This document shows, one piece after another, positions 1-13,199 of a stretch of 64,000 nt of DNA. The stretch is taken from the NCBI GenBank assembly GCA_029531795.1, contig JAPEIS010000006.1, forward strand, positions 1,984,001-2,048,000, given 5' to 3'. The notes under the pieces are model-generated. The model did not search any database, was not told the origin of the DNA, and worked only from the letters and a program-made list of their open reading frames with translations. This DNA comes from Sclerotinia nivalis. Its lineage: Eukaryota > Ascomycota > Leotiomycetes > Helotiales > Sclerotiniaceae. A program made the position numbers and the translations under genes. Within the stretch, counting starts at the first letter, position 1; every line of letters starts with the position of its first letter.

Positions 1-701
1 GATTGAACATCAAAAACATCAAGATCTTAAAACTTTAAAAGAAACTAAATTGAAAGAATCTAAATCTATTCTAGATCCTACAAATTATAAGCATATACAC
101 TTACAAATTCGAATTACTTACTTCGATAAGAAATCACTTTGTATTCTATATAAACTTACTATATTCTATTTATAACGATCCTATCCTTAATCAATACAAT
201 CCACTTCTTCCTTTCATTGAAATCGAAAGAATCGAACAATTCGAAATAGAAAAAATTCTGAATTCCCATTAGGAACACTGCGGTTGCAATAACCCTTGTC
301 TAAAATATACCATCCGATAAATCGATTACAACGAGTCAACCGAAGAATCTACTGATTATCTAAACAATACTCGAAAGCTAATCCAGAACTACTATCAAAA
401 ATATCCAAATAAATCTAACCCTCATAACCGTTTCAACAAAGTTCGACTTTAAGAAAAAAAATACTATCACAGGATCAGAGTTAAGCCATTAGACCAGCTC
501 CTTTAATAAGCTCCATCTGTCCAATCCAGCACCGAGCAAAACACATTTGGTGATCGTACCCTATAAGAGCATTAAGGCTCAGAACTTTAGCACACACAAA
601 TATATTTAAAGGAAACGTTCCTTCTATAAAAACGTAGCTCTTCGAGCTACATCTTATCAATAAAAGTGATTTCTGTTATCCTATCTGCTGCCTCCGTGAT
701 A
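1..701 (+). mobile_element. 3' end of Gypsy-C element (copy C1), cut by the window edge
   Basis: This stretch aligns by eye with 51160-51857 (C2). The internal part (1-464) is the degenerate C-terminal end of a pol gene. Around 250-400 it gives a chromodomain-like reading with a conserved IRW/VRW-x-GYNE core, as in integrases of fungal chromoviruses. It ends in an LTR at 465-701. Stops at former Gln and Trp codons interrupt the frame. The 5' part lies outside the window. Confident as an LTR retrotransposon; the family name is my own label. Confidence 0.8.
465..701 (+). repeat. 3' LTR of Gypsy-C copy C1
   Basis: The LTR starts TATCACAGG and ends CCGTGATA; both ends fit an original TGTCAC...GTGACA pair with one transition each. 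It matches 51622-51857 (236 bp) over its whole length. Inside are a TATATTTAAA box-like stretch near 601, a short inverted repeat GTAGCTC/GAGCTAC at 634-650, and an AATAAAA-like stretch near 660. Confidence 0.75.
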
Positions 702-2231
702 ATAAATCATAAAGATATTTGTATTCTTTTTATATTTATTTCAAAGTTCTGATTATATCGAAATCTATAGAATCGCCTTAGATATAAAATACTAGCAATA
801 CTTATCGTTAAATATAAGTTGAATTAGATTTCGAGGAATTTATATTATAATATTTATTATCCCGACAATTTTGGTTTCATATTTGGAATTTCTTTCTTCA
901 TTCTTCAATATCAATGAATTCGTAAAGATTTGAATTACTTTTTACTAATATTTTCAATTCGTCGATAACTTTTTGTTTCATTATAAAGATTATTTCTCAA
1001 AGAATCTTTTCATTAAGTATATCCAAATATTCCAATTGTGAATAAAAAAAGAGAAATAAAGTTTTTTTGTTTATTTTGAGTTTATTGAATTTGATTACTA
1101 TCTTATATTCAATATCAATTGAAATATAAAAATCATCGAATTTCTTTAGAAATACATCTACAATAGTAAATTCCAATATATTATCTATAATTCCTTCTAT
1201 ATCCTTTCGTTTTTCTTATCAAACTATTTCTTTCAAAAACGAAATTATATATAATAATTTCTTTTATTCTGTATCGAAAACTACAGGATCGCTTTTTCAA
1301 CAAATATATAAATTCATCTTCCAATCTTCGTATTCATTTTATCAAATCAAAAAGTCTGTTTTTTCACTTTTGAACAATTCAAAATTCTTCATAATTTATT
1401 GTAATCGATAAATTAATACAATAAGGTTTACATTGATAAATGATTGATTAAATTGTTCTCGAAAAATAAAGTTCTGAATCATTAATCTTATATTAACTAT
1501 ATTATTTAATTGCAAATCTCTTTATAATATATATATTTCTTATCAATATTACTCTATTTAAACTAATATCCGTTCTGTAAAACTAAACAAATATTATATA
1601 TATACAATAATTTCAAGATTCTATATATTAGTAAACATATCGAAAATAAAAATTAGATTTTTAAGATCTCTATCTTCAACACTGAAAAACTCATATACAC
1701 ACCATTAATAATTAAAGAAAACAGATTTAATATACTCTCGGAATTCGAACATTGTCTTTAATCGAATTAAAGATATCGATAATTCTGATAAAATTAATTA
1801 AATAGTATCCAATATGATAATAGATTATGTAAAACAATCTTAAAAACTGAAATATAATTATAGAGTTTTTGATTTCGATTATATAACAACATAATACTAA
1901 TTAAATCGAAATCTAGATCTAAATCTAAATCTGAATCTAAATTGGAATCGAATTAAGATATTGTTTATTGTTTATTGATACATTGATAATCAAAGTTTCC
2001 GAGTATTTCGTAAAATTGATTATTTAACAAAACTGAGCTGTCTTTCCCGTTCAACAACAAAATCTTTATAGAAAATAGAATATATTATCACAATAATAAT
2101 AGAGTGCTTTAAAATATAATGATATTCTACAAAGAAGAAAGAATATATTAGGAAAAGCGCCGACTATATAGGAGATGGATGCCTTAAACAACCATGCAGA
2201 CTAGCTAGGAACGGGTTACGAACCCGTGACA
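702..2231 (-). mobile_element. Gypsy-D element, reverse, gag half only (copy D1)
   Basis: Read on the minus strand, the unit starts with an LTR (2231 down to 2086) and runs into a gag-like region that reaches the C LTR at 701. Near 1020-880 (minus) the reading MKQKVIDELK, then SNLYEFIDIEEWRKKFQIW and NCRDNKYYN, closely matches the gag-like stretch of element E (8790-8935) and more loosely that of A. Element C is inserted in opposite orientation just after this gag segment; the pol half is not in the window. A hexamer-type tract at 1907-1945 encodes an acidic Asp-rich start of gag. Confidence 0.7.
2086..2231 (-). repeat. LTR of Gypsy-D copy D1
   Basis: It runs from TATCAC (2086) to CCGTGACA (2231), 146 bp, the same length as 53178-53323 in D2. 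The outer end holds a perfect inverted repeat ACGGGTT-ACG-AACCCGT, identical in both copies. The candidate target duplication after it is AATAT, but the other side is missing, so it cannot be tested. Confidence 0.75.
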
Positions 2232-5043
2232 AATATCCAATTCAAAAAAATCGCAATATTTCAATACAAACTTCAACAATAATAGTATACTCTTTATCGA
2301 TAATTTCAATAGTATCTCTAATAATAATCCTTTTCATTTCCTTTTCGATTTTCATTTCGATATCTTTTCTGATCTCCCTTTTAATGTTTCAAATTTAGCA
2401 TTCAAATTTTGTTAAAGGAATCTAAAAAGAAACGAAATATGAATATCTTTTAACAAGCTTTGTTTTTCGATTACATTTTTTCAATAATATAATATAAAGT
2501 CTTTATAGAATATAACATTTGTATTTGATAAATTCGATATTGGGTTTCAAATATAATCGGATTTAAATATAAAAAGAGTTTCTGATTAGATTGAAATATA
2601 TTAATATATATACTAGATTCTTTAAATAGATAATATAAAACTTCTGTTATTTTAATTGATTATATATAAGGTAAGTTTTTGTTTATTAAAATACTTTATT
2701 TTCAATTAATTTAGAAAGTTTTTAAATTGTATTAGTAATATATAAATCGGTTTTGTTTTCATTACTCGTTCTCTAATTGTTTCTCAAATTAATAACCAAA
2801 ACAATTCTTATATTTGAAAGTAATTGTTTACAAATATAAAGGCCTTTAAATCAGATTTAGATTCGATTGTAAATATCTAAATTCTTATTCATTTAATTAT
2901 TTATTAGCTGAAATTATCAAAATAAAAAGGAATTAAATACTTCACAAATCCTTTACTTATCAATTATATCGAACGATTCTTTTTCAATATAAAAGATTCT
3001 ATTAATTGATTAGATTATATTATTAATTTTTTGATATTTATATAAGAAAAAACTGTATATTATATTGCTATATTAATTATACATATAATAATAAAATATA
3101 TTAAACATTTAATCAATAATTACTTTGATAATATTAAAATTATAAATCAATTTAATAATCAAATAACAAAAGATTTACAAAAATTAAAAGAATCTTTATA
3201 ATAATATATAAAATATTGATATAAATATAGATTTATACAAATCTATTTGTAATACCTAGAAAACTTTAAAACTTATCGATCGATAGAAGGTTTATTTTAA
3301 AAAGATTGAAGTAAAATTAATTCGAATAATTGATTTAATAAAGGATAAACGTAATGTATTTATATCAAATAAGATTGAAAATATATTTTCTGATTTTGAA
3401 GATGATTCTGATATTGATATTCATGTTTTGAAAGTAGAAATATATTTTCATAATTCTAATGATAATAATAACGATGATGATATATATTATAATAATTATA
3501 ATAATAAGGAAATATATCAAGAATTTAAACAATAATAATAAGAAGATATATATTTATTTTATTCTTTTGAATTTATATTAATACTTTGTAATAATCGAAA
3601 ATCTTTTATATTAATAATAATAATGAAAAGATATATATCTACTTTTTTCTTTTAAATATATATTAATATTTTATAGCAATCGGAGATTCTTTATATCAAT
3701 AATAATAATAAAAAGATATATATCTATTTTATTCTTTTGAATTTAGTATATTAATACTTTGTAGTAATCGGAGGTTTTTTATATTAATAATAATAACAAA
3801 AAGATATATATCTATTTTATTCTTTTGAGTTTGTATTAATATTTTATAACAATTGAAGGTTTTTTATATTAACAATAATAGCGAAAAGATATATATCTAT
3901 TTTATTCTTTTGAATTTATATTAATATTTTATAGTAATCAGAAATCCTTTATATTAATAATAATAATAAGAAAATATATATTTATTTCATTTTTTTATAT
4001 AATTATAAGATTCACTAATATCATTTCTTAAAAAGAAAAAGAGCAAATATCAGATATTCAATTGATAGATATTTCAATAGATATTGTAACAAAGATTAAA
4101 TTGATAGAGATTGAGCTAATACAGATTGAATTGATAGGAAATGAGATAATAGAAATTGAACAGACAAATCCTTAGTTAATATAAATTGAAATATAGACTA
4201 ATAGATTTATAATACTTTTTCTTTAATTATTCCTTTAACTTTTTTTTCAATCCTTTTATTACTTTTTTCCAAATTGTATTTACTAAAAATTTGGAAATAG
4301 TTCTAATTAACATTACTATTGAATACAAGTTTACAAATAATGAATATAAATTGTTTTGTTTACTATATTCGAATTTCTTCAACGATATTGAAAATCCTTT
4401 TGTTTTTTGTAATGTATATATATAAGATAGTATAGAAGGTATTAATTCCAATGAATATTTTAATTTTAGATTCTTGATATTATTTAATTTAATAAAGTAT
4501 TCAAGTTTTATAATTATACTACAAAAACATAGATTATATAAAATAGATAAAAATAGTCGATTTGTTTGATAGATTATAAATATATTGAGTGATAATTAAA
4601 GAAACTTTCATTGAAAGTATTCTAACTAGTTTAAATACTTTTTTAAACGAAACAATATCGATATATATTTGAATGATAGATCTTTATAATTAAATGAAAA
4701 GCTTTATTGTATATTAATTATTATAAATATTCAAGATATATTCGATATTTTATTTTCAAAAAGATTATTAAATAGAATGCATAAATAAAACTAATTGATT
4801 AACTTTCTCAAATTGATTAAATCATTTTTAACAAATCAAGAAATCTATATTTGATTCGAAAATGTTACTATAGAAAAACAATAGATATATTATAGAACTC
4901 TATAAAGCTTTTTGTTCTTTTCAATTCTATGTATTCTATACTTGGTAAAGTTTTTCAATCAGAATACTATACTTTGTTTTGAATATATTAACAATATTTA
5001 TCTATTTCAAATATTTAAACAAATTCAGAACAATATACAATTT
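2232..5043. other. AT-rich, RIP-decayed DNA without an assignable gene
   Basis: The stretch has very high A+T and no usable reading frame. Around 3085-3540 (plus) one frame is open apart from stops at former Gln codons and ends in an acidic, Asn/Asp-rich tail; it may be the remnant of a transposon gag, but I cannot place it in a family. Loose repeats of an ATTGA-(AT)TGATAG type lie at about 4040-4200. Short frames at 4227-4451 and 4912-5151 are not supported as genes. Confidence 0.6.
3541..4010. repeat. Tandem repeat, about 86-bp unit, five copies plus a partial
   Basis: Units start at about 3541, 3627, 3713, 3800 and 3885, each opening with AAGATATATATCTATTTTAT-like sequence and closing with a TTATATTAATAATAATAA tract. 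A sixth, broken unit follows at about 3970. Copies differ mostly by transitions. The period is not a multiple of three, so this is a minisatellite and not a protein repeat. Confidence 0.8.
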
Positions 5044-5383
5044 TATCACGAGATAGTACGATCACAGAGCACGTTGAAGAGATCGGGGAGAAGATGGTTA
5101 TATTGGAGTAATAGAGTTAAGTGTATAATGAATAAGAACTGTGCTAAATGATTTACCCTCGATCTTAAAGATCGAAGATAGTATATATACACTTAATGAA
5201 AGCTATCTAGCCGACGAGAGGCATTAATTAGACTAGGCTTCGATCCATATCATATCAGGAAAGGGTTGACGATCGTAAGGATCGACAAGATCTAGAAGGG
5301 CCTGATAACTAATGTGAAATGAGGGGTATAATGATCGTAGATCACCAGTCATGTGATTAGATATCATGTGATTACCCGTGACA
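5044..5383. repeat. Solo LTR, 340 bp, with exact 5-bp target duplication
   Basis: It begins TATCACGAG (from TGTCACG by one G-to-A) and ends CCCGTGACA, giving a near-perfect TGTCACG/CGTGACA terminal pair. It is flanked by the exact direct repeat AATTT at 5039-5043 and 5384-5388. It is clearly richer in G+C than its surroundings and has a hairpin CGATCTT-AA-AGATCG near 5160. No internal retrotransposon sequence remains, so it is best read as an LTR left by recombination between two LTRs. Confidence 0.85.
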
Positions 5384-7547
5384 AATTTATATAATAAGAT
5401 ATCCAGGATATTTTTTAATAGAAAAAAAGGAATCTGATTATCTTTATTCTAAAGAAACTAGAAATGATTTATCTCTTTAAAAAATGAGAAGTATATATAC
5501 CTTCGATTATTGTAAATCCTGATTTTATAATTAATTTAATAATAAATATAAAAGATGAGATCTATCAATTAATATTAAGATAATTAGGAGTTTACTTTAA
5601 TCAACTCTTTATTTTCAAAAGATATATTTCTGAAAAAATAGTTAAAGTTTATAGAATAATTAATTATATATATAGTTTAATCTGGATTAAAAAGAACTCT
5701 ATAACTTTTTTTCTTTCTAAAATAGTAATTATATATATATTATCCTTTGTTCTGTATAGATCGGAGGTATAATATACTGGCAGGTTTTATTCAAATCGTT
5801 TCAAAGAAGCTTTTCGTAGAATAATGATTTTGATTCATTTGGATAAATACATTTCGAAGATTGATAAAATAATCAAACTACAAAAAGGGTCCTACCGATT
5901 TGGAGGATCATTTCGACGATCAATTTATTTCGGGATTTGAATTTTCTATTAGAAACAATAGCATTATAATAAATACGAATCCGATCTATAATAAAACTTC
6001 GAACAATTGATTCCGAATACTTTATTATTTTTAGATTAGAATCTCTAGATTATCAATAATATAAAAATACAAAGCTTTTTGGATTTCAAAACTTTATATT
6101 AAAAACCTTTCGATCTATTCTAATTCCTTAATATTACTTAATAGAAAATTATATAAATCTTATTAATCGAATTCTAAAGAAACAAATTATTAAAGAATTT
6201 AATAAATAATATAATTAATTCTTTGCAAAGGATATCCTTATTTTCTTTAATAGAATTAAATAATATTATTAGAATATTAAAAAAATAGAATACAATTATA
6301 TTATTTATAAAAATAAGAATTAAATAATATATAAAAACAAAACGATAAACTTTTTATTATCTATTTTCAATACTAAAACAATCAATACTTTGAAAAGAAT
6401 ATAAACTATAATTAAGTTTATTAGAATTCTTAGAACAAAAATCTAATTTTGTATAAATAATACTTCAATTATCTAATACCTATAAAATAATATCTTCGAT
6501 TTATTATAATAAATTTTTTTATAATATTATAAATTTATCAATCAATACAATACTGATATCAAATAAATCCCTAATTATATCAAGATTATTAAAAACAAAA
6601 CAACAAACAAACTAACAAATACAAAAATAAAAAATAATCAGATCGATCTAAGATTTATAATTCTTTCTACTATCAATAGAATCTGATCGATAACAAAAAC
6701 ATTATTAAAACTCGAAAAGAACATTTAAAAGATAAAACTTCAATTATTCTATAATAAATTTATTTAAATTCAATCTTCCAAAAAGGATTCTATAAAAATT
6801 ATTATCTATTAAAATCGATTATAAAGATTTTGTATAATATCATTAACATTTCAAATATATTAATACAAAACTCAATTGTATATACAAATATTACAAAATT
6901 TCAGAATACTTAATCTTCTATAAAGAAAATATTCAATCTTTCATTAGATAATTATTATAATTCTTTTTATTATCAAATTCAATACAAAAAGATTTCGAAT
7001 ATCTAATTCGTTTTCTAATTCAATTACAAATCTTTAAAAACTTCCTTTCGAAAATCCAAAAAGGAATACAATGATATCTAAATCTTCCTTTTATATTTTA
7101 AAATAATTTTAAAAACTATATATTTAATCATTCTAAAAAATTATATTCTAATATTCTAAATCGAATTATTTATAATAGATAAACCTGAAATACTAAAAGA
7201 TATTTATTCAATCAAAAACACCTTTTTTATTCTAAAACTAAATCTAATTTACAAATCTATTTAATCGATAAAAAAGATTTGTTTAACGAATACTAATAAA
7301 CGATATCTATAATCTATATAACAAAATAATTCTCTAAAATTTACAAAAGAAAAGAAAAGTAAAAATAAATCGAATCTTTATAAGGAAAATAACAAATGAA
7401 ATATAATATAATTCAAATTGAAATGATTGATGATAATGATAATAATAATAATATTATTGAGTTCTATCCTTGCGAATATGATTATTTGGGGAAGGAATGA
7501 TTTTGATATCTATTTTGATAATTGATATAATTTTGCGAACTTATAAA
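5384..7547. other. AT-rich decayed DNA, probably old transposon remains
   Basis: No reading frame of note. A patch of near-normal composition at about 5755-5940 and a smaller one at about 7465-7500 stand out from a background of nearly pure A/T. I could not match any part to the named elements. It directly flanks the solo LTR on the left and element E on the right. Confidence 0.5.
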
Positions 7548-7740
7548 TGTCACGGGTTCACTATCTGTACTATAGATCACAATTCACAACCGTACTATTA
7601 CAGATCACGGGTTTACTAGTGTTATTCTACGATGCTTCAAGTATCCTTTTTCTTTTATATAATCAGTATTCTTTCTAATATTATCTTCCTTTTTTATAAA
7701 ATATCATTATATTACCTAAAATCCTTTTTATATTATAATA
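7548..7740 (+). repeat. 5' LTR of Gypsy-E
   Basis: It starts TGTCACGGGTTCA, the same end as the D LTR read on its own strand, and the inner part (TATATAATC, then AGAATATCATTATAT-like) also follows D. The inner end is placed at ATTATAATA, where D has ATTGTGATA; E would be 193 bp against 146 bp in D. The left flank is ATAAA; no partner could be found on the right. Confidence 0.6.
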
Positions 7741-10700
7741 GTATATTCTATTTTTCAAAAAGACTCTATTATTAAATTAAAGAACAATCCAATCTTGATT
7801 CAAAAAAGAAAAGCTCAATTCAATTTCAAAAAGATCAAAATTGAACAATCAAATCGAAATCCAGATGCTATAATATTAAAAATTTCGATACTAAAAAAAT
7901 GAAATCAGAAATCATGATATCAAGAATTATATTCGATTTTTTAATCCTATCTTAAAAAATATATTTCATTATATCAGATAAAAACAAATCAATTATAATT
8001 TCAAAAGCTATTCAGAATTATATTCAAGATGCCTTTCAAAATTAACAATAGTTTGTATATAAGCTTTTCATTATAGAAGATACAATACTTGTTGATTCAA
8101 TTTCGATCTTCGAAATATTTAAAGTTAACAAATATCAGAATCCTGATATAATAATATATATATAATATTTATTCGAATTTATAGGTAATATTTTTGATCA
8201 AGTAGAAAATTATCGAAAAGATATTTATAATCTTCAAGAAAACTTACAAATAAATAATACAATTAATATACGATTATTTGTTCAGAATTCGGATTATCGA
8301 GAACAATTAGCTAATATAATTAATAATCCAAATCTTTCTTTATAAACTTAATTTTTTTATTAATTTCAATAAAATATAAAGAATTCTGAATTACTCAAAA
8401 GTAATAAAACAAATACTTTAATTCGACAAAACAAATATCAAGGATGGAAATTGAATTTACAGATTTGTTAGAAAAATAATGTTCAAGTTTTCAATATAAA
8501 ACAAAAGAAATTAATATATATAGTTTTTTTATTGAATAATAGAATAAAACAAAAAAGATGAAAAGATATAAAAGGAATTTTATAAGATACTTCGGAATTT
8601 ATTTTGATAGATATTTTCTTAAAAAAACTTGATAATTTTTATATATCAATCGATATTGAACGAGAAACAAAATCAAATTTGATAAATTTAAAATATAAAA
8701 AAAAACTCTTTTCCTTTCATTTTATATATAATTAAAGTATTTAGATATTTTTAATAACAAAATTCCTAGAAAAATAGTTTTAATAATGAAACAGAAAATT
8801 ACAAATGAATTAAAAGTATTAATAAAGAATGATTCAAATCTATATAATCTTATTGATATTAAAGAATAGAAAAGAAAATTTCAAATTTGGATTTAGAATT
8901 GTCGAGATAACAAATATTACAATACAAATTCTTCGAAATTAATTTCAATGAATAATCAATATTAAGTTTCTTCTATATTTTATATTCAAAATAATTCGAT
9001 AAAATTGAATACAATTAAATTTCAGAAATAGATTCAGCGAAAACAAGAATATATTTAAGGTTTTTGTAATTTTTGTAAATAATATAATTATCGAATATAT
9101 AAATATAGAGTGAAGAAACAAATTGATATATTGAAAAATATAAATAAATATAAAGGAACTTTTTATATTAATACTTTATAATAAAATAAATATCAGATTC
9201 AATATTAAAATTAGAATCAACAAATATAATATCAAAATCAGAATCAATAATATTGTTTTAATAATCCAGTAAATTATAATAATCGATAACGAAATGGTTA
9301 TCAAATTCAATTTTATATTCAGCAAAGTCATTTTTATTATTTAAGTAATTATAATAATTATCAAAACAATTATCAATAACAAAATCTTAATACATTTTAT
9401 CATTTTATCAAAAAAGAATTATTAATATTATTAAAAAGTGTTTTCAATATATTTATTAATAATGATATATCAATATTATCTATTTCAATTCAAGATTATT
9501 AAAGAAAAGATTAATCTCTATAATAAATCATTTATAGAAGTTATTAAAGAATAAAAAATGAATTCAATAAACAATAGATAATAAAAAACCTTTACAATTT
9601 AATTTTATAAATAGAAAATCCTTATTTATTCAAATCATTATATTTTTTATATATATATTTTTTTTTTATATAATTAATTTGATTGATAACAAATACTCAA
9701 AAAAAGCATTTGTTGATCACTTTTTTATCAAATTATATAAAATTCCTATACTGTTATTATTATATCGATATCAACTTTATTTAACAAATAAAAGTATTGT
9801 AAATATAATTATCAAATACTTTATAATAAATATAATAATAGAACAATATAAAGAAACTTAACATTTTTTGATTACAAAGTTTTCAAAAAAAAACATTTGT
9901 TATTTTCGATCTATTATGATTACAATATTATAATCTATATATAAATTAGATAAATATAATTCTTTCTTTCAATTTTCAATATTATATTATATATTATTAT
10001 TCTTTTAATATTTCTAATTTGATATAAATTCCAATAATTCCTTTCTTGTTATAAAATGAAAACAATATAAATAAGAAGTCATTTAATAAAATCTTTAATA
10101 TTTTATTTTAAATTAAAATATTTCTTCGAAAAGAAAAATCCCTTCAATATCAATTTCTATCAATAGAAGATGATATCGAAAATAATGAAACAGATATTCA
10201 AATTTTTAAGACTATCTTAAATTCTGAAAAACGATATGAAATATATTATAAATAATCTTTAATAAAAGATTGTAAAGATAAAGAATATAAATTAATAGAT
10301 TCCGGAATTGAATTGTTAATCAATAGTATTTTAATATCAAGAATAAATCATTATTATATAAGAATTTGTAATAAAAAGATATTATTCCAAATTCAAATAA
10401 TATCAAATAGAGATTCTATTTATTTTGAAATTATACAAAAAACAATCAATCAATAACGATCAAAACCATTTCCAAGAATCAAATTGTTATTATTATTTTC
10501 AATCCCGATTCCAAATAAATAAAAATATTTTGTTTCAAATACAAGATCTAATATGAATGATATTCGTTGATTTCAAACTATTCGTTTTATATCTTTTGTT
10601 AATAAAATAAAGTAAAAGTTACTCGATTTATATAAAAAGAATTAAATCGAATATAAGAAACTATTTAACCAAAAAATTTAAACAAATCAATAATGATTCT

Positions 10701-11395
10701 GGATCTTCAAAAATAGAATTTTAAAGATATATTATAAAAATAAAAATAAATTACAAATATTTTAATCAAAATTCAATTGAAATTTTATAATTTCGTTTAT
10801 TATTATTATCAACTAAAACACCTTCGGAAAATAACAGAAATGGATATCGAAAAATTTCTTAAAAGCAATTTTCTTTTTAATGATAATAAAATCAAAGAAA
10901 AACTTTCTTTATAATTTCGAAATAAACTATTTGTTTTTTTTATAATATATAAATATATTTCTATTATATTATATATAAAATCATAAAATAGAACTAATAT
11001 CTAGAAAAGATCCCTTTTATTTCAAGAATTGTTCATTATCTTTATTGAAATTGAAAGTAATATAAAAATGTATTGATAGTAATTTATCGAAAAGCTTTAT
11101 TTAAGAATCAAAATTACAATATACTATATCATTATTTTTTACTATTAAATCTAATAAAGGAATTCGTATTTGCTAAGATTATTATAGATTAAATATTATT
11201 ATTATCAAAAATCGATATCCTTTACAAATAGTTCGAGAAACCCTTGATACATTTTGCAATATAAAAGTTTATACGAAATTAGATATCATTACAACTTTCA
11301 ACAAATTATATATTATAAAAGATAACAAATAGAAGATTGTTTTTATTACTTGATTCGGATTATTTGAATTACATAATATAATCTTATATATGAAT
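7548..11395 (+). mobile_element. Gypsy-E (D-family) retrotransposon, 5' two thirds, decayed
   Basis: In order: a 5' LTR (7548-7740) similar to that of D in its inner half; a gag-like region (about 7860-9500) that shares the ELK-x-LIKNDSNLYNLIDI-type core with D and A (8790-8935); a protease-to-linker region (about 9590-10920) matching A at 15820-16000; and a reverse transcriptase start (11100-11390) with the KNRYPLQIVRETLDTFCN and YTKLDIITTFNKL blocks seen in A. It stops before the YxDD box, where simple repeats begin. Many stops fall at Gln/Trp codons. No 3' LTR was found. Confidence 0.7.
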
Positions 11396-12186
11396 AAAAT
11401 CAGAATAATAATAATAATATATTTATTTATATTTATTATTTTTATTATTTTTATTATTTTTATTAGTTTTATTAGTTTTGAGTTATTTTTATTATTTTTA
11501 TTGATTTTTATTTTATTTAATATTATAAACGCAGATAATAAAATAATAAATATAATTTAATTAATAAGATATAGTTCAAAAGCTATAATATAGATTTCGT
11601 AATATAAAATTATATAAAGGTTTTCAAATAAACTAAGCCTATTCAGCCTCTAGCTTCTTTATTATCTTTACTATTCTTATTATTCTTACTATTCTTACTA
11701 TCTTTATTATTCTTATTCTTATTATCTTTATTATTTTTATTATTCTGATCTTATAATATTTGAATCATTATTATCATTTTTATCATTCTTGATATTATCA
11801 AACAATAACAAATTTATAATTCAATGGTAAAGTCTTTGATTTGAATTTAAAAAAAAATTCATTATATTTAATAATTAATATAATAATTAATAATATAATA
11901 ATTAATATAATGATTGATATAGTAATTAGTATAATAATAAATATAATAAAATAATTGATATTAAATATAATTGATATTCTTTTTTTTTAATAAAACTTTC
12001 GGGACAATATCGGGACAACAGATTTATATGATGTGACAACAGAGACAATAGACTTATATAGCAGAACAATAGATTTATATAGTATAATAACAAGAACAAT
12101 AAACTTATATAATAGGACAATAGTAACAAAAAAATCGACCTACGATTTTTAAGACAAACAGAATAATGAGGACAATAGCCAACTAT
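11396..12186. repeat. Simple-sequence and short-tandem-repeat stretch
   Basis: Four low-complexity tracts follow each other: TTTTATTA-type repeats at about 11410-11520, CTTACTATT/CTTATTATT-type at about 11655-11755, AATTAATATAATA-type at about 11866-11950, and a 23-30-bp tandem of the form GACAATAGACTTATATAG at about 12003-12130. The only frame here (minus, 11926-12192) is a translation of these repeats and not a gene. They separate the broken end of element E from an LTR end at 12524. Confidence 0.65.
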
Positions 12187-12524
12187 TATCACTAATAGAG
12201 TTTCAAATATTTTGCAGATGAACGAATTCTTCGAGGGAACCGGATTGGCTAAACGAATACAAATAAAATAACATTATAGAAATATCAATATAGATAAATA
12301 GAAACTATTTAATATTATAGAAATAGTAGATAAAATAATAGATATAACTTTTATTAATAAAATATAATTTAAGAAGCTACAATTCTATAAAAAGAATAGT
12401 TCCTTAAATATATTTATATATAACACTAGCTTCGATAGAGACTAGCCTACACTTAACCGAGGGCCGATCCTTATAGATCGGAAATCCGGCGGTCTCCGTA
12501 TACCCTATACGGGGGCCCGGTGAC
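12187..12524 (+). repeat. LTR-like end of an unidentified element
   Basis: The right end is clear: GGCCCGGTGACA at 12513-12524, after which reverse B3 sequence resumes. The left end at 12187 (TATCAC) is only a guess based on the TGTCAC/GTGACA pattern, and the flanks (ACTAT against AAATC) do not match. The last 90 bp are G+C-rich and hold two hairpins, CCGATC...GATCGG near 12464-12481 and CCGTATA-CCC-TATACGG near 12496-12512. It could be a 3' LTR of a truncated element lying to the left. Confidence 0.45.
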
Positions 12525-12748
12525 AAAATCCTTTATAAAATTAAGAACTAATTTTTCTTGAATAATTATATTAATAATATCAAAATTCTTTTTAAAAACA
12601 AGAATATCCTTAAATTCTATATTATATTGAATATCCTTTATTTGTAAATAGTATTTTTCGAGGATTTCATTTTTAATTTGAATAAACGAATTCATTAAAT
12701 CCATTATATTCTGAACTGTATTTTCGTTATTGTAAGAAAAATAACAAT

Positions 12749-12911
12749 TGTTACGGGTTCATTCCCCTTCACCTGCACGTGATCATATATGCCTTAGGCA
12801 TACATGTATACACTCACTTCTATATAGTCAGGTCACCTCCTTGACCTTCTTTCTTTCCTTGTAGTATAATAATAGATCAACCCTATATATACCTTTTCTC
12901 TTATCATAATA
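12749..12911 (+). repeat. 5' LTR of A1
   Basis: 163 bp, TGTTACGGG...CATAATA, with a TATATATACC box-like sequence near the 3' part. Against the 3' LTR it shows mostly C-to-T changes, while the 3' LTR shows mostly G-to-A. Confidence 0.9.
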
Positions 12912-13199
12912 ATTTGTATTATCCTTTCAAAGATTTCGTTACTTTACAAAGTGATTTGATCTTGTCAAATCATTTGTAGGCCTTTATATCTGTTTTCGAT
13001 TGCTTTTGCGCCATCGTAATTCGCCTGTTTTTGTACAATTGTATTTCTTATCTACTTTTGTGTAGCTTTTTTATTCGCTTTTGTATGATCGCATTTTGTA
13101 TATACATTGCTTTTGTATAGTTACATTTTCTTTATTGTTTGCTTTTGTACAATTGCAGTTTCTCTATCGATTACTTTTGTACAATTACAATTCTTTTTA

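Noticed and set aside
465..2231. One single 1.77-kb LTR from TATCAC at 465 to GTGACA at 2231
   Set aside because: The ends would fit, but a complete 237-bp LTR already ends at 701 and the rest encodes a D/E-type gag on the minus strand with its own LTR at 2086-2231.
4227..5151. Two short frames (minus 4227-4451, plus 4912-5151) as small genes
   Set aside because: The first starts with a non-ATG codon, both lie in AT-rich decayed DNA, and the second runs into the solo LTR. No motif supports either.
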